Assembly (NCBI GenBank): GCA_922989275.2
Contig: OV277863.1
Coordinates: 18,566,001 to 18,630,000, forward strand
Source of the DNA: Gari tellinella
Taxonomy: Eukaryota; Mollusca; Bivalvia; Cardiida; Psammobiidae
Length of the DNA stretch: 64,000 bases
Reading direction: 5' to 3'
The notes under the pieces were generated by a model. It saw only the letters and a program-made list of their open reading frames with translations, made no database searches and was not told the DNA's origin. A program made the position numbers and the translations under genes. Of this stretch, positions 11,466 to 22,825 are shown in pieces; the first letter of the stretch is position 1, and each line of letters begins with the position of its first letter.

Positions 11466-12379
11466 CGACCCTATCATCAGCAGCAGCTTCAGTAGATAAT
11501 GATGAATAACATCACTATGCAAATCAACAAGCATATTAGGGTTGTGTGTCTGTCTGTTGGATTCACAACAGCATAATTTTGCACTATCCTGGTTTGTTTG
11601 ATGACAACACCACAATAACTTTACACAATAAAGGAGCAGATGGAGAAATCTGATTTGAGCTGCCAAGGCATATATTGAATATAGAAGGGTGTTGACTTAT
11701 GTGATTAGAGGATCCATCATCATCATGTTATGTGATATTCATATCATTATCATGTTATATGATTTTCATGAGAAGATGCATCATCATTTTCATAAGCAGC
11801 AGTCTGGTTTGAGCTGCAAAGGATTTGCAGTGAAGACTTTTCAGAAGTTTTCTTATTTTAGCATGATATATATGTTGTTATGCCTCTACATGACATTGTA
11901 GGGGCATACTTTTTCTGGTCTGTCTGTGTGTATGTCTGTTTGTATGCCTGGCCATCACTTTAAGTTTAACCTTCACAGTCACTTTGGAATACCTGTGATA
12001 GAGACTTCATATACTCGTATGTATGTACTCAGCTGAAGAAGCTTTTGACCTATGTACAATTTAAGTCATAGTTAACAAAGGTCAAGCACATTTCAGCGGT
12101 TAAATATACTGATCTTAACCTTAGCTATAACTTTATTTAATTTATTTTTCAGCTGATACCTGATTGGACAGTTTACCGCTATAAAACAGCAAAGATGCAT
12201 GCTATGTGTACAGAATGTGGAGTGGGAACACCAGTTTTACAGACAAAGCGGGGAATAGAAATATATATTCCAATTTGAACATTTCATTGATTTTATGTTT
12301 CAAAAGCAATATCCTAAAAACTACGTCACTAGTTCAAATCAGAGGAAAACAGTGTTAACCCTCTCTCATTAGATCTGAA

Positions 12380-13070
12380 TGAAATATGGCCATAATTTTT
12401 GCCTACATCCAATCTGGGTCAAAATCAAATGTGGATTGTGTCTTGATGATGGTTGCTAAGGTAACCTTTTTTTCATGTTAAAAGTGATTTTTTATTTGAC
12501 AATGTTATAAATTGCAAACATGCTGATAAAACTTAAGAACAATGGTTCTAATAGGTCGATATTCTCTGCCTTCACAAAAGTTCGCATTTGACACATAATT
12601 ATGATAAAATGATCTCATTTAGCATTATGTTATGAGTGGTTGCTAAGGTAAACAAGATTTATTTTCGTATTGAAAGTAAATGTTGATCTGACAATGTTAA
12701 CTTGCAAACATGATAATGAAACTAAAGTACAATGGTTCCGATAAGTTACTTTAGTTTTTCTTCCAAAAGCTCGAATTTCACACATATTTTTATACAATGC
12801 TCTGATTTAGCAATTTCTGTAAATGGTTGCTAAGGTAATCAAATGTTGTTTTTATGTCAAAAATGAATCTTTATATCACAATGTTACCTTGCAATAATGA
12901 TATAGAAACTTACATACATAATACTGTAATTTACCCTAAAAATCTCAAATTTTACTCATACTTGCAATATAATGCTCTCATTTAGCAAATGCTGTGAGTG
13001 GTTGCTAAGGTAACCAGGTATCATTCTAGTGTTAAAACTGAATGTTTATATTTTATCTAAGTTATATACA
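12380..13070. repeat. ~187-bp tandem repeat array
   Basis: Four units, each carrying GGTTGCTAAGGTAA(C), at about 12452, 12639, 12827 and 13001, with shared 'aaagtgaat..tttat.tgacaatgttA' and 'aatgctctcatttagca' segments. A related motif in inverted form ('gttgccatagcaacc') is at 13154. It lies inside the 4.95-kb TTAA insertion. Confidence 0.8.
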
Positions 13071-13879
13071 GTTTTTTCTTAGAAATGCTATGAATTTGTC
13101 ATTGTTTAGTCACCAAAATACACTGATTTTAGGGGAAAACCATATTTTCACGTTGCCATAGCAACCGGATACGGGAAATAAATTTTTGAGATATTTTTTT
13201 ATCATTCCATGTACAGAGGTACATATGGTGTAAGTTTCATGCAAATCTGTTACCATACTGCATGTATCAATATAATTGTCATAAAATCATAACAATTTTT
13301 CAGGGCAGAGCACCACCCCTAGGTCATAAAACGAGTTATTACTTGAAAACGAAGCTTGCAACCCATACATTTTGTTTTGATTTCATGTTAAGGATACTAT
13401 AAAGCACATATTGGGAAATTTTGAAAAAAATTCTTGGATAAACTTTTACGAAATTTACGAAATAGCGCCGATGTCACAATTTTTTGTACTGTAACACATG
13501 TAAAGTGCAAAAAACACCCTTATATTTATGTCATGGTAAAAACTCAAAAATAAAGTTAGCAACCCCCTGTTTTCTTGTTTTATTTGAATTCAGCACACTT
13601 TGAACAACAAAATGTGAAAAAATAAAAAAAATTCTTGGAAGGAAACTAACTGTAGAAATCGTCTTTAAGACAGGTGACTGCTTAAAGCAATGTGAAAGTG
13701 AATCAGAAAGCTCCTACAGGAGCTTTCTGTTTCACTTTCACATTGCTTTAAGCTGCCATCTGTCTTTTAATACAGGCAATTAGCATTCCTTTAGTGGTCG
13801 TAATAGGGAGGTTCTACTGTACATGGACTTCAAGACTTTTGTTTGTGACTGAGTGCAAACAAAGTAACATCAGTTAACT

Positions 13880-15000
13880 TTTGTAGATCTGTGTATGGAC
13901 CCGCCGATCCTAACCATGTTTGACATTGGCTAAAGGAGGATACCATCTCCAAAATGTATCATCTACTTTAAACCTTTGTCATAAGAATTCATTTGTACTG
14001 TTGCTGCTTGCTCCAATGACTTGAAAGCAACATTGAATGGGGAATCCATTGACTGCTTTAACCATTCTAAATATATAGATGAGCAGACAACATCCTCATG
14101 ATCAGGGCAGTTACCAAACATGACATCGATAAGCAGCAGTCCTTACCAATCATCGATATGTTTGGACTACAGTTTGTACTATCGCGACATGTTGCTCTGT
14201 ATGCCACCATGACAAATGGAAGATAGTCATCCCAATCATTTTTGTTTTCATTTACTAAAATGGACAACATTTGTTGCAAGGTTCTGTTATGTCTTTCAAT
14301 CATACCATCTGATCGTGGTTTGTAGGGTGTTGTTATAGATATATTCGATACCTTATAAATCTACACATTTCAGAGAAGAGAATAGGTTCAAACTCCTTTC
14401 CTCGATCTGAGTAGATTAAACAAGGTACTCCTAACCTGCATACATATTCAGTTACAATTTATCAGCCACATATAATGCATTATAATCTACCAATGAATAT
14501 GCTTCTGTCCTTTTTGTGAAATAGATCTCAACGACAAGAATATAAATATTATATATCCCCATCATTGTCCCAGACAAAAGACCAAGACTATCTAGTGGTA
14601 TCCTGTCTAACGGCAGTGTAGAAACATTTTGTTTTAAAGGACATTTACTAAGACCGGGCCATGACTACCATTTTGTACAACTGTTACAAATTTGGCACCA
14701 GAAATTGACATATTTGGCCAGTAGAATGTATGCTTCAAAGCAATTAAAGTGTTGTATCTACCTAGATGTCCTGTAGTGCAGGCACCATGTCATTGCTAAA
14801 ATATAACTGTTTTAATTGAGTTTGATACAATTGACAACTTGACTGGCTCTTGATCATAAGAAGACGAATCAGTTTCTCTGTAGAGAACTCCACCCTGCAT
14901 AGACACAGATTCACAAAGAATCAAAAGTGTTTTTACATCCGTAGAATATAAAGCGATATCCCCACGTGATGGTTTTGTCAACATTTTGTTTTTTCAAATC
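13880..15000 (-). pseudogene. Ty3/Gypsy-type integrase remnant
   Basis: Minus-strand reading (15000 towards 13880) gives, with several frame breaks, the successive parts of an LTR-retrotransposon integrase. An upstream linker contains GGVLYRE. A zinc-binding H2C2 part has TTGHLGR and HTFYWP. The catalytic core has YSDRGKEFEP (the D of D,D-35-E) and RSDGMIERHNRT (the Glu in MIERHNRT), followed by DDYLPFVMVAYRAT. A C-terminal part matches the usual 'FWRWYPPLA' chromatin/GPY-like region. Stops and frameshifts make it inactive. No LTRs, reverse transcriptase or RNase H are visible in the flanks, so this is an isolated 3' pol fragment. Family assignment rests on motif order. It begins about 60 bp to the right of the family F copy 1 end. 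Confidence 0.8.
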
Positions 15001-15450
15001 TAAAATAACACTGCTTGCTTGGCCTTGCTATTGCAAATACATGTATTGTAACTATTGCAGAGGGCTGTTTATTCTGTAAATTCAGAATGTAAGTGTGTGT
15101 CATGACTTGTGACAGGTTTCGAATTACATGTCTTGAAACTGGGTTAAAACTCAGTTTTGTGTTTAATTGTGTGTTGTGTTGTGAAAAAGCTAACTCATTG
15201 AACCACTACGATTAGTAATTGAAGTACCAGGCAAAGCATTGCCTTGTGGGTTAATCCACGTGCTATAATTCAGTGCTGGAATTGCCAGGCCATTGTTTGC
15301 CTTTTTTGGCCTTCACCAGTAACTTCAGAAAACCACTACAACAGCACTAAATGGAACATTCTGGGCAATCTGGTATTTTACATTTGAGTTGCAAGACAAT
15401 TGCATCCGCATATTTGTGCTATTTAACCTGCCTATGCTGTATGCTTTTCC
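15001..15450. other. no recognised feature
   Basis: Upstream of the Gypsy remnant. No LTR or RT recognised. Confidence 0.4.
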
Positions 15451-15700
15451 AAAATATGTACCCTAGAGACCTTTCTACCTTGTGGTTTGGGGGCTTAATT
15501 GTCAAAGGGAATGTTTCTGTTTATTAGACTGAGATTGTATCCCCATTGCCAAGAATTGAAAGGAAGGCATGTCGGTGATTTTGAGCCAATGCGCTGCTAT
15601 GCAACGAATGAGATTAGCCGAAATCATCTTCCCGAAATAATCGTCTCATCTCATCATCCCTCATTATGTATTGGCGCTATAAGATCTGATTTGTGTCGCA
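15450..15700 (+). repeat. family L repeat, copy 3
   Basis: The left part matches 3890-3985 and the right part matches 8370-8480. This copy joins the two halves seen separately in copies 1 and 2 but lacks the 135-bp middle block. Confidence 0.6.
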
Positions 15701-15744
15701 GTACCGTAGAATCCAACTTATCCATCCATCCAAATATCTAAGCC

Positions 15745-16238
15745 ATCTTGCCACCATTCCCTCTTGATCCTTAAAATGCCTTAACCAAATGAGAGAAGAG
15801 AGGCATGGTCTGTTCTGACAAGAAACGTTTGACTTCAAAGGTAATGTTTAAATTGTTTGACAAAAGTTACAATAACCAACAATTCTATGTAGGTTGTACA
15901 GTAAATTTGCTGATAATGTTAAGGGTGTTGCTTGCATATGCTATGACACATTAAGAACCGTTCTGAACTTGCGATAACACTGGAACGACGGATGTTTGAC
16001 GTCCACCTGTTTCAAATATAAACATTCCACCCCTCTCCGGATAGGCAAGTACTGGGGCAGATGTTAAGTTATATTACAGTTTTGGGATACACTTTCAACA
16101 TTCACTGTCCCATTTAAACTTGTGTTTTTTCTGTGGTAGCTGAGTAATAAGGAATGCAACATTAAAACAGTTTGGTATAAATTGTTCCTTTGATAATTAA
16201 TGAGACCTAGACACATTTGCACTTCAATTCGGTTGGGT
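15745..16238. other. no recognised feature
   Basis: AT-rich noncoding sequence, nothing recognised. Confidence 0.4.
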
Positions 16239-16385
16239 GACGGGTCAAAACGGCCCACATCCAAAACGGCCAAGTCCATAACGGCTCAGTCCAAAACGGC
16301 CCACTTTACAACCCGTTCCAAAACAACCCACTTTAGATAATGTTCCTGAAGGCGCTCTACTCACTGTCACTAGAACAAAAATGTT

Positions 16386-16738
16386 GCTCCCTCTCTACAA
16401 CGGCCCTCCCAACAACGATTCCCTCCTCACAACGACGCTTGCCGCTGATCCCGAAACAAGAAATGATGTCCAACCTTTTTACGTCTGCAATATCTTCTGC
16501 TTAAAATTGTCGTCTGCTGTTTTTCTCAAAATTACATATTGGGCATTTTGACATAACAAACCTTAGTGACGAGTGACAAACAGCTTGAATCCAGATCAGA
16601 CGCCGCGTTACGCGGCGTCTGATCTGGATTCAAGCTGTTTGCAAATTTAAGCCTATTTCCCTCTCTATAACGACTCCCTCCGAACAACGAACACAATTGT
16701 TGTCTCCCATTGGATGTCGTTGTAGAGAGGGAGCGCTG
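16386..16738. mobile_element. family E TA MITE, copy 1
   Basis: The right end GAGAGGGAGCGCTG precedes TA at 16739-16740; the left end 'gctccctctctacaacggc' is slightly diverged. The centre is the hairpin CAGCTTGAATCCAGATCAGA / CGCCGCGTTACGCGGCG and complement. Other copies: 23695-24038 and 34186-34556. Confidence 0.8.
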
Positions 16739-16762
16739 TATAATCTATTTCTAACCGTAAAA

Positions 16763-17426
16763 GCTACTATCGTATAGACTTTCATATAGATATTGTGTTC
16801 CTTAAATAATTATATATATGTCTACTGTCTTATAGATCTCACAGTAGATCCTAAATCTGACACAGTAGCATTTATTGCTTTTAAAAAATTCGAATGTAGA
16901 TCTATATCTAAGCCTAGAGGCTACTATCATATAGACTTTTCAAATAGTTATATATACATCAAGTGTCACTGAAAATGTGATATATAGGTCTACTGTCATA
17001 TAGATATAACATTAGATCCTCAATCTGACTAACAAGAAATAAAAAGAAAAACATTGGCCTTCTATCGATAGTAGACTATACGATAGTAGGCTTATTTACA
17101 ATATACAATCTTTTTACGTTTCCAGTGTCACAATTATGTAATTTACATACAATAACTATATGATAGTATGTTTATATATATTTATTTTATTTCCATTGTC
17201 ACATTAGACTTTTATGCAGTATTTTTATATTTCTAGTGTGATATTTAGGACAGTAGGTTTATAGACCTATAGAGACTACTACTCTAGTACAGATCTAGAT
17301 CTATCAAAAAAATAATTTTTTTTTATCCAATTCCTTGTGTGTCATTTTGAGGAGCTGTGCCATCTAAATTTCACTAGACCTTTATATAACGTTTTATATC
17401 TATATGAAAGTCAATATGATAGTAGC
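16763..17426. mobile_element. ~660-bp foldback element
   Basis: The left end CTACTATCGTATAGACTTTC and the right end GAAAGTCAATATGATAGTAG are inverted copies. Inside, the same 'ctactatcatatagac' motif recurs at 16919 and, inverted, at 17070, giving a nested self-complementary structure. Noncoding. Confidence 0.7.
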
Positions 17427-17827
17427 CACTAGGCCTAGATACAGGTACTAAATTTAAAAAATAAATTGTTGTTCTAGTGCCAGTGGTTCTACTTGGCATG
17501 TCAAACGATGTCTTAGAAAACCCAGATTATGATATAACGTACATTTTTAATGATAAATATTTAAAAGAAAAAGGACAAAATCAATACCGGTATATATTAA
17601 TTATTCCTCTCGATTATGATGATGCTACTACTATTAATACTGCTACTAATGGTGATGGCGACTATCCTTGTAGCAGCAAAGGAGTGTACAGTGTAGTAGT
17701 GGTGGTACGTAGTGCTCAGCTAGTCAGAGAAATAGTAGTAGTGAAAGTAGATATAGTAATTAATAAGAGAATTGATTATGGTATTAATGGTTTCACTACA
17801 AGCAGTAGCGGTCATGCAGCAGTGGTA

Positions 17828-18073
17828 CAGTGGAGAATCTGTTATTCTTTCCCGTTTAAACGCAAACGTACGCAAACGCAAAACACTAAAACGTAGAAAA
17901 GTACAACTTTTGGACAATTCTGATAATTCATCTTTATCTTGGTGGCAAACAGTTTGGAGCCTGATCAGACGCCGGGTTACCCGGCGTCTGATCTGGCTCC
18001 AAACTGTTTGCAGTGAAAATAATAGTTTCAGCGTAAACGCGTTTATTGGGAAAGAATAACAGATTCTCCACTG
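17828..18073 (+). mobile_element. family A TA MITE, copy 1
   Basis: 246 bp, flanked by TA (17826-17827 and 18074-18075). Terminal repeat CAGTGGAGAATCTGTTATTC, then TTTCCC. The centre is the hairpin CAAACAGTTTGGAGCCTGATC / AGACGCCGGGTTACCCGGCG and complement. A TA target with CAGT ends suggests mobilisation by a Tc1/mariner/pogo-type transposase. This copy, A2, A3, A5 and A6 are nearly identical, so they are young. Confidence 0.9.
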
Positions 18074-18309
18074 TAAATGAGCTAACTAGATCAACATGTT
18101 CACACTTAATTTGGTATTTTATTCAATAAGATGTTGAGAAATTTCAGTCATATTGTGTCACAAAATGTAATATCAAGAAGAATTAGAATGAGACTTAAAC
18201 ATGCTGTACATATGGGCTATTGTTAAACCCCTCCCTTTAACACAACTAAAAACGATATGGGTCTATACGAAATGGGTCATTTAGGATGGGGCCGTTTTGA
18301 CCCTCATTA

Positions 18310-18620
18310 TTTGTTTGAAGGTGTACAGGAAGAACTCTATATCGATCACATGCAACTCCTTCTTCAGAAACAAGGTGGCCTAAATACTTAACACAATTTG
18401 GAATAAATGACACTGGCTTGGTTTAAGTCTCACATTTGCCTTCCTGAATATTTTCAAAATATTTCTGAAATTTTCTAAAGTTTGTTCAAAGTAAGAGCCA
18501 AAACCAATTCCGTCATCCAAATAGCACAGTCATGTTTCCCATTGAAACCAGGTAGAACTTGCCACAAGCCACTCAAAAGCTGGCGGCGCATGTGGTCAGC
18601 CAAAACGGCATGACATGAAA
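18310..18620. other. no recognised feature
   Basis: About 300 bp of noncoding sequence before the 18634 foldback. Confidence 0.35.
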
Positions 18621-18633
18621 TGAAATAAGTAAT

Positions 18634-18739
18634 AGTTAGAGTTTATTTCAATGATTCTTAATGATTAAGAAGCCAACATATGAGGGAGCCTGCGACCGAA
18701 TTTGGCGTCTTAATTATTAAGAAGCGTGGAAATAAACTC
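18634..18739. mobile_element. short foldback element
   Basis: GTTAGAGTTTATTTC at the left and GAAATAAACTCTAAC at the right are exact inverted copies. Inner arms 'cttaatgattaagaagcc' and 'ggcgtcttaattattaag' also pair. Confidence 0.7.
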
Positions 18740-18951
18740 TAACCATTTTAGTGTTTGACCCGCCCACATATGACGTCACTTCACTTCATTTACATATTTT
18801 TCTCCGCCGACAGATGTTTACACAGCCTGTTACATATATTGTGTGTTTTATTACGCAGCAGGCGCATGGCAATTTTGATTTAAGCGGATACGATTTGGAC
18901 GATGAAAAAGAATAGTTATTAACGTCTAAATGCTTAATGCAGCACAAAACA

Positions 18952-19154
18952 CAGGGCTCCAGATAAGGGGGTAGTCTAGCTCTATTTCAAAAACTAAAAT
19001 CTTTATTTCTGCTTAAAACCCTACGATGTCACTACTCATTAGAATCGTCTCTCCGAGACGATTCTAATAAGTAGTAACACCATAGGATGTGATGCTAAAA
19101 TAAGTGAGAAAATGTTGGATTTGTGAAGTTTACTCCCTCTTATCTGGAGCCCTG
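18952..19154. mobile_element. family C element, copy 1
   Basis: CAGGGCTCCAGATAAGGGG at the left and TTATCTGGAGCCCTG at the right. The central palindrome is TTAGAATCGTCTCC with its complement, bounded by 'ctac..atg' arms and 'caccatagg'. Confidence 0.85.
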
Positions 19155-19155
19155 A

Positions 19156-19202
19156 AATAATGCAGAAAACTCATAAATGAGCTTTCTGCATTATTTTGAT
19201 CT
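19156..19202. repeat. short hairpin
   Basis: AATAATGCAGAAA...TTTCTGCATTATT, with inner CTCAT/ATGAG, begins two bases after the family C right end. Confidence 0.6.
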
Positions 19203-19756
19203 TGCATTATGCAGACGCCTGTCTTTAGTGTTTTCGCCGCGATTGGCAATGGTTTGTAGATGTTGGTTTTGTTTATAACAGTAAGAATTCTGTTTTAATT
19301 ATATTGTGTTTTCTTTTTCTTATTCCCCCCTCCTAAAGATTAAATAAAATTTGAATGATTTTCAAAATTTTCTTCCGACTAGCGAGCTACAAAATGTCAT
19401 TCTTTTCCTCTAAATTGAATTGTACATGTCGATATATCTATATGCACTTTGCTGTGTAATGGATTTCCCGTAAAGCTTAAAAGTCACGCCATGGGCGGAG
19501 CTGACCGAAATATTAACACATGCGCAATGCTTGCTAACGTCTAAATCCAAGTCTCGAACACTTCATAATTAAATTGCCAAATCTCGTTAAATCCCGTTGA
19601 CTTAATAATTAAACCGAGCGAAAATTTGAATTTTGTTGCTTGCTGATTGGCTGAAAAAGTAGGTCAAACACTAAGACCTCGGTGCGTACTGAAGGCAGTG
19701 AAATAAAAACTCGGTGTGTATTGAAGGCAGTGTACATTTCAGGACAGCGAGTTGCA

Positions 19757-19839
19757 CTCTGTATGGCGCCAAACTGTTTGCAATGGTAATAACAGCTTTA
19801 GCAGAAACGCGTTTATTTCGAATAGCGTCGTCTCCACTG
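19757..19839. mobile_element. family A fragment (right half)
   Basis: CAAACTGTTTGCAATGG followed by 'gcagaaacgcgtttatt' and the right end CGTCTCCACTG plus TA. The left half is missing. Confidence 0.75.
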
Positions 19840-19997
19840 TATAAACACTTATTGGGGACGATGCAATTCTGATTTCGGGATAAGAACAACAACACGTATT
19901 TGATTTTTATCTGTTATATCTGTCTCTGACTCAGCATTAAAACAAAAGGAATGCATTGCTTCTGTGAAACATATAAAACAACTACTCTGGGTTACAT

Positions 19998-20214
19998 TTA
20001 CAGTCGAGCCGCGTTATCTTGAACTAGCTGGAGTCAAAGTTACCCGTATTTCAAAGTCAAAATATAGCTTTGCCACATTTTAAATTTGAAATTCGGATAT
20101 GTTCGACTAAAATATTTCGATATGTCGAAATGAAAGTGAAGAAATACAGGTATGTTCGACTTCAGCAAGCTTGATTTTAACCGAAGAAGAAAAACGAGTT
20201 CGACTTTTAAAAGA
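19998..20214. mobile_element. probable single end of a TA-target element
   Basis: TACAGTCGAGCCGCGTTATC resembles pogo/Tc1-type MITE ends (CAGT..cgcgttat). Only one end is visible. The region contains repeated 'ttcgactt..aaa' motifs. Confidence 0.35.
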
Positions 20215-20217
20215 TTT

Positions 20218-20396
20218 AAGACCCCTAATGAGATCGGTACTGTAAGTGCAGCAATCGGTCGTTCTCGTCAACTGTTGACCCGCTCCGAATCATACAGAGT
20301 ATGGCATGACGACAGATGACGGGAATGGCTGATCGCTGTCTACAGAGTTTCCGATATTGGCCGACAATGGCTTGATCTCAATAGGGGTATTCAACC
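20218..20396. mobile_element. family N element, copy 1
   Basis: The left 'gACCCCTAATGAGATCGG' and the right 'TTGATCTCAATAGGGGTATTC' are inverted; TTAA is near both ends. Copy 2 at 27632-27829 has the same ends and shares 'ccgatattggcc' blocks. Confidence 0.6.
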
Positions 20397-20400
20397 TTAA

Positions 20401-20644
20401 CCCTTTACCTCATAGCCTGTTTATAGTTTTGAAGAAAGGTGCCCACTTAAAGCAGGTTGAAAGTAAAGCAGAATGTGCCTTAAGGCACATTCTGCTTTAC
20501 TTTCAGCCTGCTTTAAGCTAAAATATGCTAGGCTATATAGAATATTTGTAATGGTAATTGTTCATTAGGGTATAAACTGTAGCTATTTTCTTCAGCGGAG
20601 GAATAAATTAAATACGCTAAAAGTCGCTTCTATGGGGGAAAGGG
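20401..20644 (+). mobile_element. family B TTAA MITE, copy 2
   Basis: 244 bp between TTAA 20397-20400 and 20645-20648. Ends CCCTTTACCTCATAGCCTG and GGGGGAAAGGG. Central hairpin CTTAAAGCAGGTTGAAAGTA / AAGCAGAATGTGCC with complement. The inner arm carries TGTGCC/GGCACA instead of the usual TGCGCC/GGCGCA. Confidence 0.9.
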
Positions 20645-20959
20645 TTAAGCGATTTCGCGATGGGCGATGTACGACTATATTTTTATTTTTAATCGTATAT
20701 TTCTACATGAGTTTTGGTTGAAAAGAAAATACATGTACATGTATGTCCATTGAAAACAGTTTGATCCGGCGTCTGGCCTAGCCCAAACTGTATAAACGTT
20801 ATTTCAATAATTTGTCATCTCGATTTTGCCTTTGTGTTTATTTTCTCTTCAATCGGAAATAACAACGTTCTATCCCTTGTGTATATATGTACGCGAGTAG
20901 TCTCCCTTCTATAGCGACCATCCGCATGTGTAACTCACTGTACATGTTATTTAGAGGTA

Positions 20960-21205
20960 CAGTGGAGAATCTGTTATTCTTTCCCAATAAACGCGTTTAC
21001 GCTAAAACTATTATTTGCAGTGCAAACAGCTTGGAGCCAGATCAGACGCCGGGTAACCCGGCGTCTGATCAGGCTCCAAACTGTTTGCCACCAAGATAAA
21101 CAAGAATTATCAGAATTGTCCAAAAGTTGTTCTTTTCTACGTTTTAGTGCTTTGCGTTTGCGTACGTTTGCGTTTAAACGGGAAAGAATAACAGATTCTC
21201 CACTG
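20960..21205 (-). mobile_element. family A TA MITE, copy 2
   Basis: 246 bp, TA on both sides. Same sequence as A1 in the opposite orientation, with intact hairpin. Confidence 0.9.
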
Positions 21206-21207
21206 TA

Positions 21208-21490
21208 CATTTGATTTGATTTGTTTTGATTTTACGTCGCTTTCAACAGTATTTCAGTCATATCGCGACGTCCAGCTAATCACAGGTGGAGGAAGACCCC
21301 AGAAGTCCTTTATGCAATGTAACAGGCACAAATCGGCAACTGGGTAGAACCACCGACCTTCCGCAAGCCAGCTGGAAGGCTTCCCCACATGAAAAATCCG
21401 AACGACCCTACTGGGATTCGAACTCACAGCGGTGAGGAGCTTAGTGATGTAAGTCACAGTGGCTATACCACTAGGCCACGGAGGCCCCCC
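21208..21490 (-). mobile_element. tRNA-derived SINE, copy 1
   Basis: Minus strand: tRNA-related head at 21400-21487 with a box-A-like TGGCCTAGTGGTATAGCC and box-B-like GAGTTCGAATCCC, then a conserved body (GGAAGCCTTCCAGCTGGC, 'cggaaggtcggtggttc'), then a CAAAT-type simple 3' tail at 21208-21235. It abuts the right end of A2. Copy 2 is at 61316-61577. Confidence 0.8.
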
Positions 21491-21644
21491 TTAGAGGTAC
21501 ATGTACCGCATTACGATTTCCCATTTAAATCATTCCCCCATGAAAGTTATAATGGACAATTCCAATTTCAAACTCTAATCCATTTTTGACTATTTAGGGT
21601 TGATTTTAACGATATATTTCAAAATGAAAAACAGAGTAGTTGGC

Positions 21645-21806
21645 ATTTACACTGTTTGCTCCTTAATGAGCCCTCTGACAAGGGTCTACACTGTTTGCTC
21701 CTTAATGAGCCCTCTGATCAGTGTCTATACTGTTTGCATAGGACAAGTGTAATCCTCACAGGTACACTGTTTGTAAATGACGAGTATACTCGTCGATAGG
21801 GTTGAA
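21645..21806. mobile_element. family G fragment with duplicated half-hairpin
   Basis: Two tandem copies of the family G 3' arm ('tttgctccttaatgagccctctga.caGGGTCTACACTG'), followed by 'ACAAGTGTAATCCTCACAGG' and 'gagtatactcgtc' typical of the G flank. Confidence 0.6.
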
Positions 21807-22197
21807 TGTGTTTAACGACATGAAACGAAAACGCAATGCAATAGAATGAAGTATTTTCTTCTTATAAAATTGTAGACGACGTTCTTTGGTATTAGTGTCA
21901 CATAGTTTGGCGCAATGTAACTCGGCATCTGATCTGATTCCAAACTGTTTGAAATGGACAAAGTCGTAGTAGAACAGACGCGGGAAAATAACATATTTAC
22001 CATCGTCTTTAATGCAGAACAAAATAAATGTTCACAATTAAATTTGATATCTACCTACACATGTATATAGTTATATGGGTGGCAAATGTCAGCTGTCTGT
22101 TTTAACTCCCTGATACTTCAAATGGACAATTCCAGTTTCAAATTTAGTCTACGTAGTTCATTTGTAAATAGTTAAGGTCGATTTACAAAATATCAAA

Positions 22198-22429
22198 CAT
22201 ACGAGGGAGAACCCGTTTAAACGAAACGCAAACGCAAATCCCTTAAACGTAAGAAATGACAACTTGTTGACAATTCTAATTATCTATTATAATCTGAGTG
22301 GCAAACAGTTTGGAGCCTGATCAGACGCCGGGTTACCCGGCGTCTGATCTGGCTCCAAACTGTTTGCACTGAAAATAATAGATTTTGCGTAAACGCGTTT
22401 ATTGGGAAAGAATAACCCATTCTCCACTG
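22198..22429 (+). mobile_element. family A TA MITE, copy 12 (decayed left end)
   Basis: The left end is degraded but CCGTTTAAACG, the full hairpin and the right end ATTCTCCACTG plus TA (22430-22431) are present. Confidence 0.8.
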
Positions 22430-22592
22430 TAGTACACAATGACCAGAGGGTTGCTATAGGAGTCCACTGACAAAGGTCTACACTGTTTGCACATGAAACG
22501 TGTTCTCTTCACTTGTATTTCGTGACTTGCAATTGTTTGATTATAGTTTATGGCACAAACAGTACATGGCAACCGATGTAATAGGATATTAA

Positions 22593-22817
22593 CCGTTTAC
22601 TCCATACTAGTATATTGTTTCTAGTTTTGAAGACACAAAGCAGGTGGAAAGTAAAGCAGAATGCGCATTAAGGATCATTTTTTCTTTACTTTCAGCCTGC
22701 TTTATGTTACAAGCTGCTTGGTTATGTTGCAGATTCACTATTGTATAAAATTGGACAATTTTCGTTAGTGGAGGAATTAGTTAAATGTATAAAAATGCGT
22801 AGCTGATGAGTAATGGG
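22593..22817 (+). mobile_element. family B TTAA MITE, copy 3, abutting the sulfotransferase stop codon
   Basis: TTAA at 22589-22592 and 22818-22821. The left arm still reads GCAGAATGCGC while the right arm has decayed ('ggatcattttttc'). The sulfotransferase stop codon (22826-22828) begins 4 bp beyond the TTAA, so this element must form the start of the 3' UTR. Confidence 0.85.
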
Positions 22818-22825
22818 TTAAGCAA

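Larger units (their letters stand above)
8717..13664. mobile_element. 4.95-kb TTAA-flanked insertion with terminal inverted repeats
   Basis: It sits inside the family F element and is bounded by TTAA at 8713-8716 and 13665-13668. The left end is AGACGATTTCGGTAGTT; the right end read inward is AGACGATTTCTACAGTT (14 of 17 match). TTAA duplication is typical of piggyBac- and Kolobok-type elements. No transposase frame is recognisable, so it is non-autonomous or decayed. Contents: family B element 1, family T element 1 with a tRNA-like part, a TC tract, ATC repeats, a ~187-bp tandem array (12430-13060), and otherwise unrecognised sequence at 8740-9920 and 11100-12400. Confidence 0.8.
8663..13819. 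mobile_element. family F TA MITE, copy 1, split by a 4.9-kb insertion
   Basis: The left end CAGTAGAACCTCTCTATTAC follows TA at 8661-8662. The right end GTAATAGGGAGGTTCTACTG precedes TA at 13820-13821. The element body is only 8663-8716 plus 13669-13819. The right part holds the family F hairpin (CTTAAAGCAATGTGAAAGTG, AGAAAGCTCC and complement). Intact copy F2 (32185-32389, 205 bp) shows what the uninterrupted element looks like. Confidence 0.85.
16243..18300. mobile_element. possible 2-kb element bounded by a 15-bp inverted repeat
   Basis: GGGTCAAAACGGCCC at about 16243 and GGGCCGTTTTGACCC at about 18283 are exact inverted copies. The left end carries short repeats of 'ccaaaacggccca' to 16330. 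Inside are E1, the 16763 foldback and A1. No transposase seen and no target duplication defined, so the boundary claim is tentative. Confidence 0.45.
18748..19676. mobile_element. possible ~930-bp element with 13-bp inverted ends
   Basis: TTAGTGTTTGACC (18748) and GGTCAAACACTAA (to 19674) are inverted. Family C copy 1 and a 47-bp hairpin lie inside. No coding sequence recognised. Confidence 0.45.

Noticed and set aside
8717..13664. A transposase gene inside the 4.95-kb TTAA element
   Set aside because: No frame over about 70 residues and no DDE motif context. Its autonomous partner cannot be identified here.
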